A DNA stretch of 15,916 bases, from assembly GCA_002304735.1 (NCBI GenBank), contig DBIU01000044.1, forward strand, positions 68,380-84,295, in the 5' to 3' direction. The notes under the pieces are model-generated. The model was not told the DNA's origin, did not search any database, and was given only the letters and a program-made list of their open reading frames with translations. The position numbers and the translations under genes are program-made. This document shows positions 7,045 to 15,184 of this stretch, piece by piece (the first letter of the stretch is position 1; each line of letters starts with the position of its first letter). The DNA comes from Ruminococcaceae bacterium UBA794. GTDB lineage: Bacteria > Bacillota > Clostridia > Oscillospirales > Ruminococcaceae.

Positions 7045-9858
7045 TTAATTCCTTAATTTTCTCTCATACCATTCCTGTTTTGTCATAAGAACGGCGCGCG
7101 GCTTGCTCCCCTCGAAAGGACCGACAATCCCCATTTTCTCCATTGTGTCGATAAGGCGCGCCGCTCTGCCGTAGCCGAGCTTCAAGTGGCGCTGAAGCGC
7201 GGAGGTGCTTGCTTGTCCCGCCGTTACGACAAATTCGATTGCGTCGCCGAGCTTTTCGTCCGCGTCGTCGCCCTCGGAATCGTCTGAGGGCGCGGATTTG
7301 TCCGTGCTTGCGACAATTTCGGTCTGGCGCTCGATTTCCGCCATAATGCTCTCGTCGTATTCCGCTCTGAACGTCTGCTTAATGAACTCGACAACGCGCT
7401 CGACCTCATCGTCCGAAACATAGCAGCCTTGCAGTCTAATCGGCTTCGGCGAGCCCACGGGCATATACAGCATATCGCCGTTTCCGAGCAGCTTTTCCGC
7501 GCCCGAAGCGTCCAAAATTACGCGGCTGTCCACCTGAGAAGCCACCATAAGCGCAATTCTTGAAGGGATATTGCCCTTGATAAGTCCCGTGACAACCTGC
7601 ACTGTGGGCTTTTGCGTCGCGATAACGAGGTGCATACCCGCGGCTCTGGCTTTTTGCGCGAGGCGGACGATGCTGTCCTCGACGTCTTTTGGAGAAGCCA
7701 TCATCAAATCCGCAAGCTCGTCGATGAAAATGACAATTCTCGGCATAAGCTCGCCGTCAATCATACCTTTTTCAACAAGCTCGTTGTAGCCGTCGATATT
7801 TCTCACGTTGTTCTCGGAGAAGAGCGTATAGCGGTTCTCCATTTCGGTCACGGACCACGCGAGCGCGCCCGCAGCCTTTTTCGGGTCGGTTACAACGGGT
7901 ATCAGCAGGTGAGGGATACCGTTGTACATCATAAATTCAACCTGCTTCGGGTCAACCATTATCAATCGCACGTCCGACGGCGTTGATTTCATCAGAATAC
8001 TCATTATAATCGAGTTCACGCAGACGGATTTTCCCGAACCCGTAGTTCCCGCAATCAGCAGATGCGGCATTTTGGACACATTGCAGCGCACCGTTTCGCC
8101 GCTTATATCCTTGCCGAGAACGCTGTCGAGCTTGTTTGCGAACGTCTTTTTGAACGTTTCGCTGTCAACGAGTTCGCGGAAGAACACGGTTTCCTTGACT
8201 TTATTCGGGATTTCAATTCCCACGGCAGCCTTGTCGGGAACGGGCGCAATTCTTACTCCCGAAACCGCGAGATTAAGCGCAACGTCGTCCGAAAGTCCCG
8301 CTATTTTCGAGATTTTCACTCCGGGCGCGGGCTGAAGCTCATAGCGCGTTACCGAAGGTCCTCTCGAAGCGCCGAGGAACGTCGTCTGAACGCCGAAGCT
8401 CTTGAGCGTATCGACGAGCTTATGCGCGTTTTGGTGAATTTCATTCTCGATATCGTCGGGCTTCGCGGGCTTTTTCACCTCGTTCAGCAGCGTCATCGGC
8501 GGCAGCGTGTACACGTCCGAGAGCGTGAGCTGCTTTTCGCGGCTTTCGTGCGGTTCGGGCTTCGCAATCGGCTTTATTTCGGGCATTTCGGGCGCTTCGG
8601 GAGCGCTTTCGGTCGGAATATCGTCGATATCGAACGGAAGCTCCGCCTCGTCAACCTCGGAAATCTCGTCTATATTAACTCGCGGCTTTGTTTCGCGGAT
8701 TTTCGGCTCGTCCGAGAACGTTCTGTCCTTTTTCGGCGCGTCCATTATCTTCGACACGCGCGCGGGACCCTTTTCCGCGTTAAGCTTGTCCAGAGCGTCA
8801 ACAATCGGCACCAAATCCGCGTCGTTATCCACAAAACGCTCGGGGTCGGGCTTTTCGGGTTCGCGCATAATCGGGTGCTTTTTTTCCATATATTTCTTCA
8901 GCGCCTCGCGGTAATCGCGCGAATCTTGGCTCTGTTCTTCAAGAGCTTTTTCGTTATTGCGCTCGGGCGGAAGCTTTACGGCGGGCTTTTTTTCGGGCTT
9001 CGGCGCTTCGGAAGCCTCGTCGGCGCCCGTTTTTCCCACGCTTCCCACAACGTCCTTCATTTCATCAAGCTGAGAGCGCCTTTGAACCTCTTTATGCAAA
9101 TCGCGCTCAATCTTCTTTGTCGTCTGCATTGCGGCGAGCTTTCGCGCTTTTTCTTCCTCGTGAATACGGCGATACTCGCGGTTAAGCTCCGCAGACTGCT
9201 CGCGGCGGCGCTCGATACCCTCGGCGGTCTTTGTCCCCGCCTTCTTCACGCCTTTGCCGATTTTGCCGAACATCTCGTTAAGCGGCATATCAATCATCAG
9301 CACAACGCACACAAGCGTTATTATCACAATGATAATCGAAGCGCCGAGCTTTCCGAGAAACAGCAGCGGAACTCCGAGAAACAGCGCGAAAAATCCGCCG
9401 CCCGCGAAGCTCACTCCGTTTATGTAAAGGTTAGCGCAAACCTCGCCGAAATTCGCGCCGTTTACCTTGCCCGTGATGAATATTTCAAACGCGGCGCACA
9501 AAATAAGCTGCGCGAAAACGAACTTCCACACGGTAAACGCGGCGTTCGGTCGGTTTGACGAAATAAGCACCGCGAGCGTTATCATAAACGGTCCGAAAAC
9601 GTATGCGGGTATGCCGAAAAGTCCGTGCATTACGTTGTGGAGGACGTTCCAGCCCTCGCTTCCCGGAATTATCGCGATAAACGTGAATATAACGCCAAGC
9701 GCCAATAGCACGACAGACGCGATTTTACGCTTTTTTCTGCTTTTCCTCAGAGCTTCCTCGCGCAGGCGCTGTTCTTCGAGCGCTTTTTTTGAGCGCGCCG
9801 TTGATTTTGTTTTCCCCGTAGTTCCCGCCGTGCGCGAACCCGTCTTTTTCTCTGCCAT
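7045..9858 (-). CDS. ftsK: DNA translocase FtsK/SpoIIIE
   Basis: The 937-aa protein starts with a basic, Ala/Thr-rich tail, then about four membrane helices (47-190). A charged coiled-coil and Pro/Glu-rich linker runs to about 470. The motor domain shows Walker A GTTGSGKS (604-611) and Walker B IVIFIDE (708-714), plus QKPTVQVVTGLIKGNIPSRIA. The winged-helix gamma domain (about 868-925), with its LQRHLKLGYGRAARLIDTME core, would read the KOPS/SRS-type orienting sequences. It pumps chromosomal DNA through the division or sporulation septum. A tepA-like gene two genes upstream recalls Bacillus tepA-ylzJ-spoIIIE, so SpoIIIE function is likely in this spore former. GGGGTG lies 5 bases before the ATG. 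A second FtsK-like gene elsewhere cannot be excluded. Confidence 0.95.
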   Translation of the reverse strand: MAEKKTGSRTAGTTGKTKSTARSKKALEEQRLREEALRKSRKKRKIASVVLLALGVIFTFIAIIPGSEGWNVLHNVMHGLFGIPAYVFGPFMITLAVLISSNRPNAAFTVWKFVFAQLILCAAFEIFITGKVNGANFGEVCANLYINGVSFAGGGFFALFLGVPLLFLGKLGASIIIVIITLVCVVLMIDMPLNEMFGKIGKGVKKAGTKTAEGIERRREQSAELNREYRRIHEEEKARKLAAMQTTKKIERDLHKEVQRRSQLDEMKDVVGSVGKTGADEASEAPKPEKKPAVKLPPERNNEKALEEQSQDSRDYREALKKYMEKKHPIMREPEKPDPERFVDNDADLVPIVDALDKLNAEKGPARVSKIMDAPKKDRTFSDEPKIRETKPRVNIDEISEVDEAELPFDIDDIPTESAPEAPEMPEIKPIAKPEPHESREKQLTLSDVYTLPPMTLLNEVKKPAKPDDIENEIHQNAHKLVDTLKSFGVQTTFLGASRGPSVTRYELQPAPGVKISKIAGLSDDVALNLAVSGVRIAPVPDKAAVGIEIPNKVKETVFFRELVDSETFKKTFANKLDSVLGKDISGETVRCNVSKMPHLLIAGTTGSGKSVCVNSIIMSILMKSTPSDVRLIMVDPKQVEFMMYNGIPHLLIPVVTDPKKAAGALAWSVTEMENRYTLFSENNVRNIDGYNELVEKGMIDGELMPRIVIFIDELADLMMASPKDVEDSIVRLAQKARAAGMHLVIATQKPTVQVVTGLIKGNIPSRIALMVASQVDSRVILDASGAEKLLGNGDMLYMPVGSPKPIRLQGCYVSDDEVERVVEFIKQTFRAEYDESIMAEIERQTEIVASTDKSAPSDDSEGDDADEKLGDAIEFVVTAGQASTSALQRHLKLGYGRAARLIDTMEKMGIVGPFEGSKPRAVLMTKQEWYERKLRN

Positions 9859-9884
9859 TTTTTCACCCCGAAATTATGTAATTC

Positions 9885-10754
9885 TTATCCCATAAAGAGG
9901 GAAGACAGCGTGTTTCCCGTGACGTTTTCCCAGATACCGCCCGCAATGCACGCAAGTCCTATTATCAATGTATAAACGCCGAAAATCTTGAACCTGTCCT
10001 TTTCAAGCAGCCACTTTACAAGCTTTATCGCAAGGAAACCGACGACAGCCGCGATTACAAAGCCGATTGCAAGCGCCGCCCAGTCGAGCTGTATATCCGA
10101 TTTCACCGCTTCGCCAAGCTCAAGCACGCTTCCGCCGAGAATTGCGGGTATTCCGAGAATAAACGCGAAAGTCACCGCCGTGTTCTTTTCAAGCCCGCAG
10201 AACAGCCCCGCCGCGGTTGTCGAGCCGGAGCGCGATACTCCCGGGAACAGCGCCGCGCACTGGAATAATCCCACGATAATTCCGTCTTTCACGGTCATCT
10301 GTTCGCCTGTTTTCGTTCCGTGACAGCGGTCCGACATAAACAGCAGCATCGCCGTGAACAGGAACGCTGCGCCCTCGAAAATGATATCGCCGTCACCTTG
10401 ACGCGCCGTGAAAAAGTCCTTGAAAAGATACGCGGGAACCAAAATCAGCGTCGCGAGTATCACAAGTATCATCATTCGTCTGTCCGCGTTCATATTTTTC
10501 CAAGAGAATTTTCCCGTGAAAATATCGCGGAACATAAGGAAAAACTCCTTTATCATTCCCCAAATCGTCTTTCTGAACGCGACAAAAACCGCCGCGAGCG
10601 TTCCCAGATGAAGCACAATCGACAAAATCAGCGCCATTTCGCCGTTCACGCCCGTAATATGCTGAACGACGGACAAATGCCCCGAACTCGACACGGGCAA
10701 AAATTCCGTCAATCCCTGCACAACCGCCTGAATAATCACTGTTATTATATCCAT
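9885..10754 (-). CDS. uppP: Undecaprenyl-diphosphatase UppP (BacA family)
   Basis: This 289-aa membrane protein removes one phosphate from undecaprenyl diphosphate, recycling the lipid carrier for wall synthesis, and can give bacitracin tolerance. The N-terminal motif QGLTEFLPVSSSGHL (13-27) includes the QxxxE pair (Gln13, Glu17) and His26. The second motif PGVSRSGST (171-179) holds the conserved Arg175. Seven or eight hydrophobic segments fill the rest. Length agrees with the family. The ATG at 10754 follows GAGGT by 8 bases. It sits 26 bases upstream of ftsK and 63 bases after the stop of a 46-aa gene, with two hairpins in that gap. In Bacillus the gene between tepA and spoIIIE is ylzJ rather than uppP, so this placement is a lineage feature. 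Confidence 0.95.
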   Translation of the reverse strand: MDIITVIIQAVVQGLTEFLPVSSSGHLSVVQHITGVNGEMALILSIVLHLGTLAAVFVAFRKTIWGMIKEFFLMFRDIFTGKFSWKNMNADRRMMILVILATLILVPAYLFKDFFTARQGDGDIIFEGAAFLFTAMLLFMSDRCHGTKTGEQMTVKDGIIVGLFQCAALFPGVSRSGSTTAAGLFCGLEKNTAVTFAFILGIPAILGGSVLELGEAVKSDIQLDWAALAIGFVIAAVVGFLAIKLVKWLLEKDRFKIFGVYTLIIGLACIAGGIWENVTGNTLSSLFMG

Positions 10755-10777
10755 AATATGTACCTCGCAATGCGCGT

Positions 10778-10816
10778 CCGTTCCCCGAAAAGGGGAGCGG
10801 AGCCGTTTTCCCGGCT
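10778..10816 (-). repeat. Two adjacent hairpins in the small-ORF/uppP gap
   Basis: CCGTTCCCC (10778-10786) pairs with GGGGAGCGG (10792-10800) over 9 positions, one a G-T pair, around a GAAAA loop. Right beside it AGCCG (10801-10805) pairs with CGGCT (10812-10816). They start directly after the TAA of the 46-aa gene in the transcript. No T run follows, so transcription should continue into uppP; a role in mRNA processing or stability is a guess. Confidence 0.55.
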
Positions 10817-10817
10817 A

Positions 10818-10958
10818 TTAGCCTCCGTTAAAGCGCAGCAGACGCATCGTATCGCCCGCCACAACTCTCATTATTCTTTCGTGTTCCTTGTCGTCATTGG
10901 GATTAGGTTCGTCGGGAAGCTTCCCGAAAATCCCTTCAAGCTCTTCAAAATCAATCAA
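10818..10958 (-). CDS. Small acidic protein, 46 aa, TTG start
   Basis: A TTG start at 10958 overlaps the TGA of the tepA-like gene in the form TTGA, with GAGGTG 7 bases upstream inside that gene. The frame runs 46 codons to TAA at 10818-10820. The start codon overlap suggests translational coupling. The protein begins with IDFEELEGIFGKLPDEPN, then an acidic/charged NDDKEHERIMRVVAGDTMR helix, and ends in LLRFNGG. It has no membrane segment and no motif I recognise. Its place between a tepA-like gene and the ftsK region is like that of ylzJ in Bacillus, but the sequence does not look like YlzJ. It is missed by usual length and ATG cut-offs. Function unknown. Confidence 0.65.
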   Translation of the reverse strand: MIDFEELEGIFGKLPDEPNPNDDKEHERIMRVVAGDTMRLLRFNGG

Positions 10959-11857
10959 CGCTGTTCACCTCGCAAATCCCGCGGAATTGCTCCGTAAAGT
11001 GCGCCGTTTATCTCGGCGTTCCTCGACTTAACGGCAACCGCTTTCCGCTTTTTTTCGCCTTTTTCGGAGGATTTTTGCGTGGTTTTCTTCGTTGACTTTG
11101 TTGATTTCGTCGATTTTGAAGATTTTGCAGCTTTTTTCACGATTTTCTCGGGATTTTTTGCTTTTTCTTCCTCAATCATCTCGTAAAGCCGCTTTACGGC
11201 GTCCGAAAGCGACCCGCAGTTGTCGATTAAACCTTCTTCGACCGCCGCTTTTCCGTCGAGAACCGTCCCGATATCCAGCACAAGCTCGTCGCGCTCCATC
11301 ATCAGCTCCTTGAAGCGTTCGGGCTTGATGTGGCTGTTTTTGGCGACAAAGCGCGTTATTCTGTCCTGCATTTTCTCGAAATAATTCATCGTCTGCGGCA
11401 CTCCGAGCATCATTCCGTTCATACGCACGGGGTGAATTGTCATTGTCGCGGACGGCACGATAAAGCTCTCTCTTGCCGATACCGCGAGCGGTACTCCTAT
11501 TGAATGACCGCCGCCGACCACGATAGACACGCTCGGCTTCGATATCCCCGAAATCAGCTCCGCAAGCGCAAGCCCCGCCTCGACGTCGCCGCCGACCGTG
11601 TTCAGCAGAATAAGCAGCCCTTCGACCGTGCTGTCCTGTTCAATCGCCACAAGCGCGGGAATAAGATGCTCGTATTTTGTCGTTTTATTCTGCGGCGGCA
11701 GTATATAATGCCCCTCAATCTGCCCGATTATCGACAGACAGTGGATATTATAGGGTGCGCCTGTCGCCGCGACCATTCCCATATCAATAATCTGCTGATT
11801 TTGCTGCTCCGAAAACGGCGCGCCGCTTTCTTCCGCAGTTTCGTTTTTATGTCCCAT
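10955..11857 (-). CDS. tepA: ClpP-class serine protease, TepA/YmfB-like
   Basis: This 300-aa protein (from the Met at 11857) has the ClpP/crotonase fold of TepA-type proteins. The oxyanion stretch LLNTVGGDVEAG (84-95), the nucleophile in GGGHSIGVP (Ser119) and TIHPVRM (His142) are in the right order and spacing; an Asp in GTVLDGKAAVEEGLID completes the set in the family. Bacillus TepA is an SPP-like protein linked to protein export and spore formation. The C-terminal tail (about 232-280) is Lys/Ser/Thr-rich with KST repeats, coded by 9-bp tandem repeats. The in-frame Met 21 codons upstream is rejected because AGAGGTGA lies just before 11857. It is the first gene of a six-gene operon that includes uppP and ftsK. 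Confidence 0.85.
   Translation of the reverse strand: MGHKNETAEESGAPFSEQQNQQIIDMGMVAATGAPYNIHCLSIIGQIEGHYILPPQNKTTKYEHLIPALVAIEQDSTVEGLLILLNTVGGDVEAGLALAELISGISKPSVSIVVGGGHSIGVPLAVSARESFIVPSATMTIHPVRMNGMMLGVPQTMNYFEKMQDRITRFVAKNSHIKPERFKELMMERDELVLDIGTVLDGKAAVEEGLIDNCGSLSDAVKRLYEMIEEEKAKNPEKIVKKAAKSSKSTKSTKSTKKTTQKSSEKGEKKRKAVAVKSRNAEINGALYGAIPRDLRGEQR
11091..11126 (-). repeat. Degenerate 9-bp tandem repeat in tepA tail
   Basis: Four imperfect 9-base units (11091-11099, 11100-11108, 11109-11117, 11118-11126) encode the Ser-Lys-Ser/Thr repeats of the basic tail. Such in-frame repeats can change copy number without breaking the gene. Confidence 0.7.
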
Positions 11858-11864
11858 ATCTTCA

Positions 11865-11894
11865 CCTCTCTTGTTATTATTATTGTCCGAGAGG
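11865..11894 (-). promoter_or_regulatory. Hairpin covering the tepA Shine-Dalgarno
   Basis: In the leader transcript CCTCTC (11894-11889) can pair with GAGAGG (11870-11865) around an 18-base AAT-rich loop. The second arm is part of the Shine-Dalgarno AGAGGTGA. Pairing would reduce ribosome access. With six base pairs it is only a modest candidate. Confidence 0.4.
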
Positions 11895-11925
11895 ATAAAA
11901 ATATTCGCATAACAACTCATCTTAC

Positions 11926-11954
11926 ATTATATCACATACGGAAATTTTTTTCAA
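11926..11954 (-). promoter_or_regulatory. Sigma-A promoter of the tepA-uppP-ftsK operon
   Basis: On the minus strand TTGAAA (11954-11949) and a perfect TATAAT (11931-11926) are separated by 17 bases. Transcription would start near 11919, giving a leader of about 60 bases before the ATG at 11857. No other strong promoter is visible down to 4543, so it probably serves all six genes. Confidence 0.85.
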
Positions 11955-11984
11955 GGGCTTTTGCATTTTCACGGCTTAAATAAA

Positions 11985-12013
11985 TCATACTTTGTACAAT
12001 CCAAGCATACAGT
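11985..12013 (+). promoter_or_regulatory. Sigma-E-type sporulation promoter of sipL-spoIVA
   Basis: TCATACT (11985-11991) fits the sigma-E -35 pattern KMATATT at six of seven positions, and CATACAGT (12006-12013) fits the -10 pattern CATACAnT. The spacer is 14 bases, as is usual for sigma-E. Start near 12020 would give a leader of about 45 bases. spoIVA is a sigma-E gene in Bacillus and Clostridioides, so the match is what the downstream genes predict. Confidence 0.75.
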
Positions 12014-12065
12014 AGTGTTGTACCGACAGTATCACCCCGCAAAAAAGCTTTAAGGAGGACTTCTG

Positions 12066-13601
12066 ATGGAAGAAAAGAACAAATCCGTCGTTTATCTCGA
12101 CGAAATTATTTTTGACGGACAGACCGAACAGGGCGTTGAACTCGACTATGTTCTGCCCGATTACTGCCCCGATATCTTCAAGATACTTTCCTGTTCGCTA
12201 ACGCCGAAAATCGTGTCGTACAGCGTTTCAAGCGATGGAAAGCTCGCTCTTGACGGCGTTGTGTACATAAAGGCGCTCTACCTCGCCGAAACAGGCTCCG
12301 AGGTCTTTTGCATCGACCAGCGATATACCTATTCAAAGCTTGTCGATGTCGCGAAAAAAGACTTGCCCGCGCCGTGGCTTTCCTTTGAAATGAAGCAGGA
12401 TTACTGCACCTGCCGCGCGGTTTCGCCGAGAAGAATCGACGTGCGCGGCGCGGTTTCCTGCCGCATAAAGGCGCAGTCCTGCCGCGAAACGGCTCTTTGC
12501 GCCATTCCCGACGGACTTCAGGTGAAAACGCGTTCCGTTTCCTGCTGTGGGAAAACGCTTTTCGCGAAAAAGCAGATTTTAAGCTCCGAGGACATTGAAA
12601 CGGGCGCGAGCGGCGTTGCGTTTATTATGCAGAGCAGCGCCTGCCCGAAAGTCACCGATGTGAGAATTGTCGCGGATAAGGCGGTTGTAAAGGGCACGGT
12701 TATCGTGAGCGCGCTTTACGGCTTGCCGAACGCGGACTCCGGCGGCTGCTCCGAAGCCGAGAAAATGACCGCCGAAATACCTGTGAGCGCAATTCTCGAT
12801 ATCCCCGGAATTACCGACGAACACGTCACAATTCCCGAAATTTCCGTCCTTGATTTCGAGCTTATTCCAAAGGCGGACAGCGGAATTATTTCCTGCAAAA
12901 TGACAGCCGAGTGTTCCGCGAGGGCGTGGAAAGCGGAACAGACGACATTCCCCTCGGACGTCTATTCAACCGAGTTTGAAACGGATTTTCTCACTAATTC
13001 GCTTCGCCTTAACACCGCTCCCAGAGCGCTTTCGCAATCGCTCACGCTTAAAATGAACATAACCGCCGAGGGCTTTGAAATTCGCTCTGTGTGGGATTGC
13101 CGCGCGGAGATAAAAAATCCCGTCCTGCGCGTCGGCGAGAACGGTGAAACAGAGTTTTCGGGTATGCTTTGCGGCTGCGTTTACGGCAAAAACGCGGACG
13201 GCTCGCCGTTTTGTCTTGAAAAGCAGGAAGCGTTCAGACAGGCGCTTTCTTCTTCGGATTTGAACGAAAACACCGCCGCTCAGTTCGCCGCCAAAATCAC
13301 GAGCGCTGATTTTTCAATCAAGTCTGACGGCGCCGTTGAAATTTCCGCGATAACCGAGCTTTGCGGCGTGCTTCACGACGTTGTTGCCGCCGAAACCGTA
13401 AGCGAAGTCACCGTTCGCGAGGATAAGCCGAAAGCGGGAAACGACGAGTTTGCGCTTCGTATTTGCTATACGGACGAAAAATCCGACTGCTGGAGTATCG
13501 CAAAGGCTTATAACACCACGGTTAAGGCGCTTATGGAGGAAAACGACATCACCGATGAACAGGCGGCGCTTTCGGGTATGATTATCATTCCAACGGTGTA
13601 A
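12066..13601 (+). CDS. sipL: SipL-like DUF3794 (SPOCS) and LysM protein, SpoIVA partner
   Basis: This 511-aa protein has the LPDYCPDIFKILSCSLTP motif (29-47) that marks DUF3794/SPOCS domains. Similar beta-rich repeats follow at about 192-290 and 316-440. A C-terminal LysM domain (about 463-510) has the pattern DCWSIAKAYNTTVKALMEEN and ends IIIPTV. This is the layout and length of SipL of Clostridioides difficile (about 519 aa), whose LysM domain binds SpoIVA and is needed for coat assembly around the forespore. The protein is rich in cysteine. AAGGAGG lies 7 bases before the ATG at 12066. spoIVA follows after 18 bases and shares the sigma-E-type promoter. General DUF3794-LysM identity is firm; SipL role is inferred from order and domains. 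Confidence 0.85.
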   Translation: MEEKNKSVVYLDEIIFDGQTEQGVELDYVLPDYCPDIFKILSCSLTPKIVSYSVSSDGKLALDGVVYIKALYLAETGSEVFCIDQRYTYSKLVDVAKKDLPAPWLSFEMKQDYCTCRAVSPRRIDVRGAVSCRIKAQSCRETALCAIPDGLQVKTRSVSCCGKTLFAKKQILSSEDIETGASGVAFIMQSSACPKVTDVRIVADKAVVKGTVIVSALYGLPNADSGGCSEAEKMTAEIPVSAILDIPGITDEHVTIPEISVLDFELIPKADSGIISCKMTAECSARAWKAEQTTFPSDVYSTEFETDFLTNSLRLNTAPRALSQSLTLKMNITAEGFEIRSVWDCRAEIKNPVLRVGENGETEFSGMLCGCVYGKNADGSPFCLEKQEAFRQALSSSDLNENTAAQFAAKITSADFSIKSDGAVEISAITELCGVLHDVVAAETVSEVTVREDKPKAGNDEFALRICYTDEKSDCWSIAKAYNTTVKALMEENDITDEQAALSGMIIIPTV

Positions 13602-13619
13602 AAGGGAGGAGCTTTTTTG

Positions 13620-15089
13620 ATGAATAGTGTTTATGCTGATATCGCCGGAAGAACCGGCGGTAATATCTATCTCGGCGTTGTCGGACCCGTGCGTTCGGGT
13701 AAATCAACCTTTATAAGCCGCTTTATGAACGACATCGTTATCCCCAACATTACCGACGAATACCGCCGCGAGCGCGCAAACGACGAGCTTCCGCAGTCGT
13801 CGGCGGGCAAGACCATTATGACCACAGAGCCGAAGTTTGTTCCCGAGGAAGCTGTTTCTGTTCTTGTAGATGACGTCAAGATGAATGTTAGGCTTATCGA
13901 CTGCGTTGGATATATCGTTCCGAGCGCAATCGGCTATATCGAGAACGAAGCGCCGCGAATGGTGATTACGCCGTGGTTTGACGAGGAAATTCCGTTCAAT
14001 ATGGCGGCGGAAGTCGGCACGAGAAAGGTTATCACGGACCATTCGACTATCGGTATCGTCGTTACAACGGACGGCTCGATAACCGATATTCCGCGCTCCG
14101 AATACGAGCAGGCGGAGGAGCGGATTATTTCCGAGCTTAACGAAATCAACAAGCCTTTTGTCGTCCTCCTCAACTGTACGCACCCCGAAAGCCCCGAAAG
14201 CAAAGCTCTTGCCGAGGAGCTTTCGGAGAAGTACAGAAGCCGCGTTATCCCGCTTAACTGCGTTGATATGGACGAGGACAAAATCAAGGAAATTCTGGGC
14301 GAAGTGCTGCTGAAATTCCCCGTGCGCGAGGTCAAAATCAGAATGCCGCGCTGGATTTCCGCTCTCGACAAGGAGCATTGGCTCAAAAAGGACGTTTTCG
14401 GGTGCATCAAGACGGCGGCGGCAGAGGTTCACGGTATCAACGATATCAAAAAGTGCGCGGAGGATATCGCGCAGTGCGAATATGTAAAACGCGCCGAAGC
14501 CGCTGAAATCGACCTTGGAACAGGTTCGGGAATTGTTGATATTACTCTCGAAAACGAGCTGTTTTACAAAATTCTCGGCGAGGCGACAGGTCTTGAGCTG
14601 AACAGCGAGAACGACCTTATGCCGTGTATGATTGAGCTTGCGGCTATCAAGCGCAGGTATGAACGCGTGAAAAACGCGCTTGACGAGGTTGAGGCGACGG
14701 GTTATGGCATAGTGCTTCCGCAGATGGACGAACTCACTCTCGAAGAGCCGGAAATCATCAAGCAGGGCGGGAAATACGGCGTTCGTCTGAAAGCTTCCGC
14801 GCCGTCTATTCATATGATGAGCGCTAATATTACCACGGAAATTAACCCGATTGTCGGCAGCGAAAAGCAATCCGAGGAGCTTATTAGTTACCTCCTCAAC
14901 GATTTTGAGGAAAATCCGACCAAAATCTGGGAGAGCAATATCTTCGGCAAATCGCTCTCCGACCTCGTTAACGAGGGACTTCACAACAAGCTTAACCGTA
15001 TGCCGCAGGACGCGCGAATGAAGCTCCAGGAAACAATCGGCAGGATTATCAACGACGGCTGCGGCGGGCTTATCTGCATTATTCTGTAA
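13620..15089 (+). CDS. spoIVA: Stage IV sporulation protein A (coat scaffold ATPase)
   Basis: The protein is 489 aa from the ATG at 13620, close to the 492 aa of Bacillus SpoIVA. The Walker A motif GPVRSGKST (22-30) is intact, and the TTEPKFVP block near residues 66-73 has the sensor threonines. RLIDCVGYIVPSAIGY follows (Walker B region). The middle and C-terminal parts are full-length and end GGLICIIL, the family terminus. SpoIVA polymerises with ATP on the outer forespore membrane to make the base of the coat. A TTG one codon upstream is rejected in favour of ATG, with GGGAGGAG 8 bases before it. The gene is 18 bases after sipL and ends with a strong terminator. Confidence 0.97.
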   Translation: MNSVYADIAGRTGGNIYLGVVGPVRSGKSTFISRFMNDIVIPNITDEYRRERANDELPQSSAGKTIMTTEPKFVPEEAVSVLVDDVKMNVRLIDCVGYIVPSAIGYIENEAPRMVITPWFDEEIPFNMAAEVGTRKVITDHSTIGIVVTTDGSITDIPRSEYEQAEERIISELNEINKPFVVLLNCTHPESPESKALAEELSEKYRSRVIPLNCVDMDEDKIKEILGEVLLKFPVREVKIRMPRWISALDKEHWLKKDVFGCIKTAAAEVHGINDIKKCAEDIAQCEYVKRAEAAEIDLGTGSGIVDITLENELFYKILGEATGLELNSENDLMPCMIELAAIKRRYERVKNALDEVEATGYGIVLPQMDELTLEEPEIIKQGGKYGVRLKASAPSIHMMSANITTEINPIVGSEKQSEELISYLLNDFEENPTKIWESNIFGKSLSDLVNEGLHNKLNRMPQDARMKLQETIGRIINDGCGGLICIIL

Positions 15090-15095
15090 TTTCAC

Positions 15096-15128
15096 GAAAT
15101 CGCTCGTTTTCGGGCGATTTCTTTTTTT
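15096..15128 (+). terminator. Rho-independent terminator after spoIVA
   Basis: GAAATCGCTCG (15096-15106) pairs with CGGGCGATTTC (15111-15121), with one T-G pair, around a TTTT loop; seven T follow. It lies 7 bases after the spoIVA stop. Confidence 0.92.
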
Positions 15129-15141
15129 CATCAAAAAGTAC

Positions 15142-15170
15142 TTGACAAATCGAACACGCTGTGTTATAAT
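15142..15170 (+). promoter_or_regulatory. Perfect sigma-A promoter of tRNA-Thr
   Basis: TTGACA (15142-15147) and TATAAT (15165-15170) both match the consensus and are exactly 17 bases apart. The start would be near 15177, about 8 bases before the tRNA 5' end, which is a usual short leader. Confidence 0.93.
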
Positions 15171-15184
15171 AGTAACGTTAAATC

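Noticed and set aside
8062..9558. Open frame of 498 codons on the plus strand across ftsK
   Set aside because: It is the complement of the FtsK linker and membrane region, rich in Arg, His and Leu without any motif.
11858..11920. Longer tepA start at 11920
   Set aside because: It would overlap the -10 to start-point region, and the good Shine-Dalgarno lies before 11857.
13704..15134. Open frame of 476 codons on the minus strand across spoIVA
   Set aside because: It is antisense to a clear full-length spoIVA and has no Shine-Dalgarno or domain; it arises from the codon bias of the real gene.
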